Source: Bacillota bacterium (GTDB lineage: Bacteria; Bacillota_C; Negativicutes; Sporomusales; Sporomusaceae). From it: a DNA stretch of 8,386 bases. The notes beneath the pieces are model-generated. The model was not told where the DNA came from. It saw only the letters and a list, made by a program, of their open reading frames with translations, and did no database searches. The translations under genes and the position numbers were made by a program. Where the stretch lies: the NCBI GenBank assembly GCA_023441125.1, contig JAEZQV010000435.1, positions 1-8,386 on the forward strand, read 5' to 3'. Shown one piece after another: positions 5,658-8,386 of the stretch. How positions within the stretch are numbered: position 1 is the first letter of the stretch; every line of letters starts with the position of its first letter.

Positions 5658-5702
5658 CAACTTCCCGGTCAAGAAAATTTTGTTCCCCAAGGAGGCTATT
5701 GC

Positions 5703-6974
5703 GTGCAACAACAGGTTGAGTTCAGAAAAAGCATTTCCTGGGTGCAGGGGGCGGCTATGACGGTTGGCGCTGTGCTTGGCGCAGGTATTTTAGTGCTCCC
5801 GGCCCTTACCGCCGGCCTGGCCGGTCCGGCATCGCTCATCAGCTGGCTGCTGATGGGCATTTTCTCCCTGCCGATGGCAGTTGTGATTGGCGCCATGTCC
5901 TCCCGTTTCCCCGATGCAGGCGGCCTGGCTACCTATGTCCGCCAGGCCTTTGGCGCCAATGCCAGCCGGATTACCGGCATCCTCATGCTGACAGCCATGC
6001 CGTTCGGCATGCCGGTTACCGCCCTGATCGGCGCTCATTATCTGGGCAGCGTTTTTTTCTGGACGCCGGCCGGCATTCACTTGGCCGCGGCCGGGCTGCT
6101 GCTCGCTGCCATCGCCCTTAACTACCGGGGTATTGAGCTTTCCGGCCGGACCCAGGTGTTTGTGGTGGCCTCCATCCTGGCCATCCTGGCCGTGGCGGTC
6201 GTATCGGCCCTGCCGCAAGTACAGGCCCCGGCGTTCACTCCGTTCCTGCCGCATGGCTGGCTGCCGGTCGGCGAAGCCATGACGCTCCTGTTCTTTGCCT
6301 TTATCGGCTGGGAAATGATCGGCCACCTGGCTGAAGAATTTCGCAATCCCCGCCGCGATATCCCGCTGAGTCTGGCAATCGCCGTCATCCTGGTAAACCT
6401 GCTGTACCTGGCCGTGGCTTTTGTTACCGTCGGCAGCGAGGTCTACCGGACTGGCAACCCGGTCACGGCGATGGTAACGCTGGTGGCCTTCCGCTGGGGC
6501 GATATGGCCGGAACGCTGGTGGCGCTCCTGGGTTTTATCGTGTGCTACTGTCCTGTCCATACTTTTATCGCCGGTTTTTCCCGCCTCGTCTACGCCCAGG
6601 CCCGCGACGGCCACTTTCCCGCCCGCTTTGGCCGGCTCCATCCCCGGTTTCAAACCCCGTATGCCGCCCTGCTGCTCTTTGCGCCGCTGTACCTGGTGAT
6701 TCTGTTGCTAAGTTATGCACTGTCCTGGGATTTAAAGCCGCTCATCAGTATCCCCAGCGCCAACTTTCTTGCCGTCTACCTGCTCGGCATGCTGGCGGCA
6801 GCCCGCGTTCTCCCCGACAGGACGGGTAAATTCTGCGCCTGGCTGAGCGCCCTTATTGCCGGTCTTATCTTTCTGTTTGGCGGCTGGTCTATATTGTATC
6901 CGCTGGCCATCAGCGCCGTGCTGCTCTACCGTCACCGCCACGGCGGCAAAAAGTCGCCGTCCGGCGTCAGTTAG
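5703..6974 (+). CDS. APC-superfamily amino-acid exporter, YjeH-like
   Basis: The 423-aa integral membrane protein has roughly 11-12 hydrophobic helices along its length. TM1 carries TVGAVLGAGILVLPAL (about 21-36), the broken-helix GxG substrate motif of APC transporters. The segments FPDAGGLATYVRQAFG (about 69-84), FAFIGWEMIGHLAEEFRNPRRDIP (about 199-222), and FIAGFSRLVYAQARDGHFPARF (about 290-311) follow the order seen in E. coli YjeH, an exporter of L-methionine and branched-chain amino acids. Length matches YjeH. The substrate here is not proven. The start is GTG with AAGGAGG (5689-5695) 7 nt upstream. It is the only rightward gene in the window. It is divergent from lysR, which likely controls it, and its stop overlaps the end of the PBP2 gene by 8 bp. 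Confidence 0.9.
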   Translation: MQQQVEFRKSISWVQGAAMTVGAVLGAGILVLPALTAGLAGPASLISWLLMGIFSLPMAVVIGAMSSRFPDAGGLATYVRQAFGANASRITGILMLTAMPFGMPVTALIGAHYLGSVFFWTPAGIHLAAAGLLLAAIALNYRGIELSGRTQVFVVASILAILAVAVVSALPQVQAPAFTPFLPHGWLPVGEAMTLLFFAFIGWEMIGHLAEEFRNPRRDIPLSLAIAVILVNLLYLAVAFVTVGSEVYRTGNPVTAMVTLVAFRWGDMAGTLVALLGFIVCYCPVHTFIAGFSRLVYAQARDGHFPARFGRLHPRFQTPYAALLLFAPLYLVILLLSYALSWDLKPLISIPSANFLAVYLLGMLAAARVLPDRTGKFCAWLSALIAGLIFLFGGWSILYPLAISAVLLYRHRHGGKKSPSGVS

Positions 6975-8386
6975 TAGGCTTGGGCGGATTCACGTTTGCG
7001 GCCTCCTGCTCAGCCAGTTCGTCGGCGGCATCCCTGGACTCGGGCAGACCAAAGGCGGCTTCCATGATCTTTCTGGCGATAGGCGCCGCTGAATCGGAAC
7101 CATAGCCGCCCTGTTCAACAACAACGGCAATGGCCACTGTCGGATTATCATAGGGGCCATAGGCGACAAACCAGCCATGATCGTCGCCGTGCGGGTTTTC
7201 GGCCGTACTGGTTTTGCCGGCGATCTGGGCATTAAAGCCCTCAAAAATATAGCCCGCCGTTCCGCCGGCCAAAGTTACCTCCCGCAGCGCCTTGCGAATG
7301 GCCTGCAGATTTTTTTCGGCAATAGGCACGGAGCTCAGTTCCTCCGGCGCAAACGTTTTTACCGTCTGGCCTTCGGGGGAAATAATTTTGCTGACCAGCT
7401 GCGGCCGGTAACGGTGGCCGCCGTTGGCCACCTGGCTGATCAGCGTAGCCATCTGCAGCGGGGTTGCCAGCTGAAAGCCCTGACCGATGGCCGCATCGAA
7501 AGTCTCCGACAGGTACCATTCCTCGCCGTATACTTTTTCCTTGTATTTGCGGTTGGCAACCAGACCGGTATCTTCGCCCTGCAGATCAATGCCGGTTTTG
7601 GCCCCCAGTCCGAATTTCCGCGCCCATTGTTCCAGGTTATCAATCCCCAGCCGGTTGCCCAATTCATAGAAGAATACATTATCCGATTTCACCAGGGCTT
7701 CATTAAAGTCAATCCAGCCTAAGGCTGCGCCATGCGCATTGCCTTTGGGAATGATCCAGTGCCGCCCGGTATCATAGATTTTTTCCTCCAGCGTCAGCTT
7801 GCCTGTTTCCAGCGCAGCTGTGCCGGTCACAATCTTAAAAGCCGAGCCGGGCGGATACTCCGCACCAATGGCACGGTTTTGCATGGGATTAAAAGGATTG
7901 TCGTTAATGGCCTTCCAGTCTTTGATGGAAATGCCGCCGTTAAACAGATTCGGATTAAACGCCGGCCGGCTGACCATGGCCAGCACCGCCCCTGTCCTGG
8001 GGTCCAGAACAACGGCGGCCGCCGCTTTGGCCTGGGGATTTCCCAGCTTTTTCTGTAAATAATTAAGCCGGTTGTCCATTGCTTTTTCCGCCGCCTTTTG
8101 TATCTTGGCATCAATTGTCAACACCAGACTGTTGCCCAGAACAGGCTCTTTCTTCCCCAGCATCCTTACCGGATGACCGTTAACGTCCACTTCCACCTGG
8201 GCGCCGCCGTCAACACCGCGCAGTTCTTTGTCATAAAACCGTTCCAGACCGAATTTGCCAATGATGTCGCCGGTCTTATACCCTTCGCTCTTTTTCTGGG
8301 CCAACTCCGTATCGCTAATCTCACTGACGTAGCCGAAAATATGCGCCCCCAGCTCACTATATATATAATTGCGCACGGACTGAACC
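6967..8386 (-). CDS. mrdA: Penicillin-binding protein 2 (transpeptidase), N-terminus beyond window
   Basis: The visible 472 residues cover part of the pedestal domain and the whole transpeptidase domain of a class B PBP, which cross-links peptidoglycan in the elongation machinery. Counting from the GTG codon at 8376, the pedestal ends with GHPVRMLG. The active-site serine motif is S178-A-F-K181 in PPGSAFKIVTG. The second motif is S231-D-N233. The third is K388-T-S390-T in AGKTSTAEN, where the family normally has KTG or KSG. HGWFVAYGP and VVEQGGYGSDSAAPIARKI follow as in PBP2 proteins. The frame is open to the window edge, so the transmembrane anchor and true start lie outside. PBP2 is favoured over PBP3 by the C-terminal segment. 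The tail ends NPPKPTN. No terminator was seen at its 3' end, which overlaps the exporter gene. Confidence 0.93.
   Translation of the reverse strand, partial: VQSVRNYIYSELGAHIFGYVSEISDTELAQKKSEGYKTGDIIGKFGLERFYDKELRGVDGGAQVEVDVNGHPVRMLGKKEPVLGNSLVLTIDAKIQKAAEKAMDNRLNYLQKKLGNPQAKAAAAVVLDPRTGAVLAMVSRPAFNPNLFNGGISIKDWKAINDNPFNPMQNRAIGAEYPPGSAFKIVTGTAALETGKLTLEEKIYDTGRHWIIPKGNAHGAALGWIDFNEALVKSDNVFFYELGNRLGIDNLEQWARKFGLGAKTGIDLQGEDTGLVANRKYKEKVYGEEWYLSETFDAAIGQGFQLATPLQMATLISQVANGGHRYRPQLVSKIISPEGQTVKTFAPEELSSVPIAEKNLQAIRKALREVTLAGGTAGYIFEGFNAQIAGKTSTAENPHGDDHGWFVAYGPYDNPTVAIAVVVEQGGYGSDSAAPIARKIMEAAFGLPESRDAADELAEQEAANVNPPKPTN

Noticed and set aside
5790..6653. 287-aa minus-strand ORF opposite the exporter gene
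   Set aside because: It is a low-complexity, Q/G/H/D-rich shadow of a GC-rich membrane protein gene and has no recognisable domain. The plus-strand product clearly matches a transporter.

Overview
The window reads as a chromosomal segment of a low-to-intermediate GC Firmicute. The signs are strong AGGAGG-type Shine-Dalgarno sites, GTG and TTG starts, sigma-A type promoters, several intrinsic terminators and an FMN riboswitch. The gene set would suit a Clostridia or Negativicutes (Sporomusa-like) genome, but that placement is an inference and the genus cannot be fixed from this sequence. Most of the window is ordinary core genome, transcribed leftward except for one gene. I found no complete undescribed system. 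The most accessory-looking part is the AT-rich left end.

Left end (1-1199): a P-loop ATPase of unknown role, cut by the window edge, lies on the minus strand with a very good promoter. It is followed by about 640 bp without a convincing gene. That stretch holds a 170-bp element bounded by inverted GGGACGGTTC-type repeats, of the kind associated with REP/RAYT elements in Firmicutes, and an AT-rich dyad. A lone half-site of the same repeat overlaps the ATPase leader.

Translation and tRNA block (1156-1815): tadA (tRNA adenosine deaminase) is followed after 3 nt by tRNA-Ser(CGA) and an intrinsic terminator, forming one leftward unit. Its promoter shares bases with the terminator of the next gene upstream.

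Metabolic and hypothetical block (1814-4656): leftward single genes, each with its own terminator or promoter. They are a nitroreductase-family oxidoreductase, a 123-aa hypothetical protein, a YaiI/YqxD (DUF188) protein, and a monofunctional ribB (riboflavin precursor synthesis). ribB is controlled by an FMN riboswitch and transcription attenuator, and its promoter is embedded in the last codons of the upstream lysR gene.

Right end (4621-8386): a LysR-type regulator is divergent from a YjeH-like amino-acid exporter of the APC superfamily. A perfect 24-bp dyad just upstream of lysR is the likely operator. The exporter overlaps tail-to-tail by 8 bp with a leftward penicillin-binding protein 2 gene (mrdA-like) that runs off the right edge. 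Its third active-site motif reads KTS rather than KTG.
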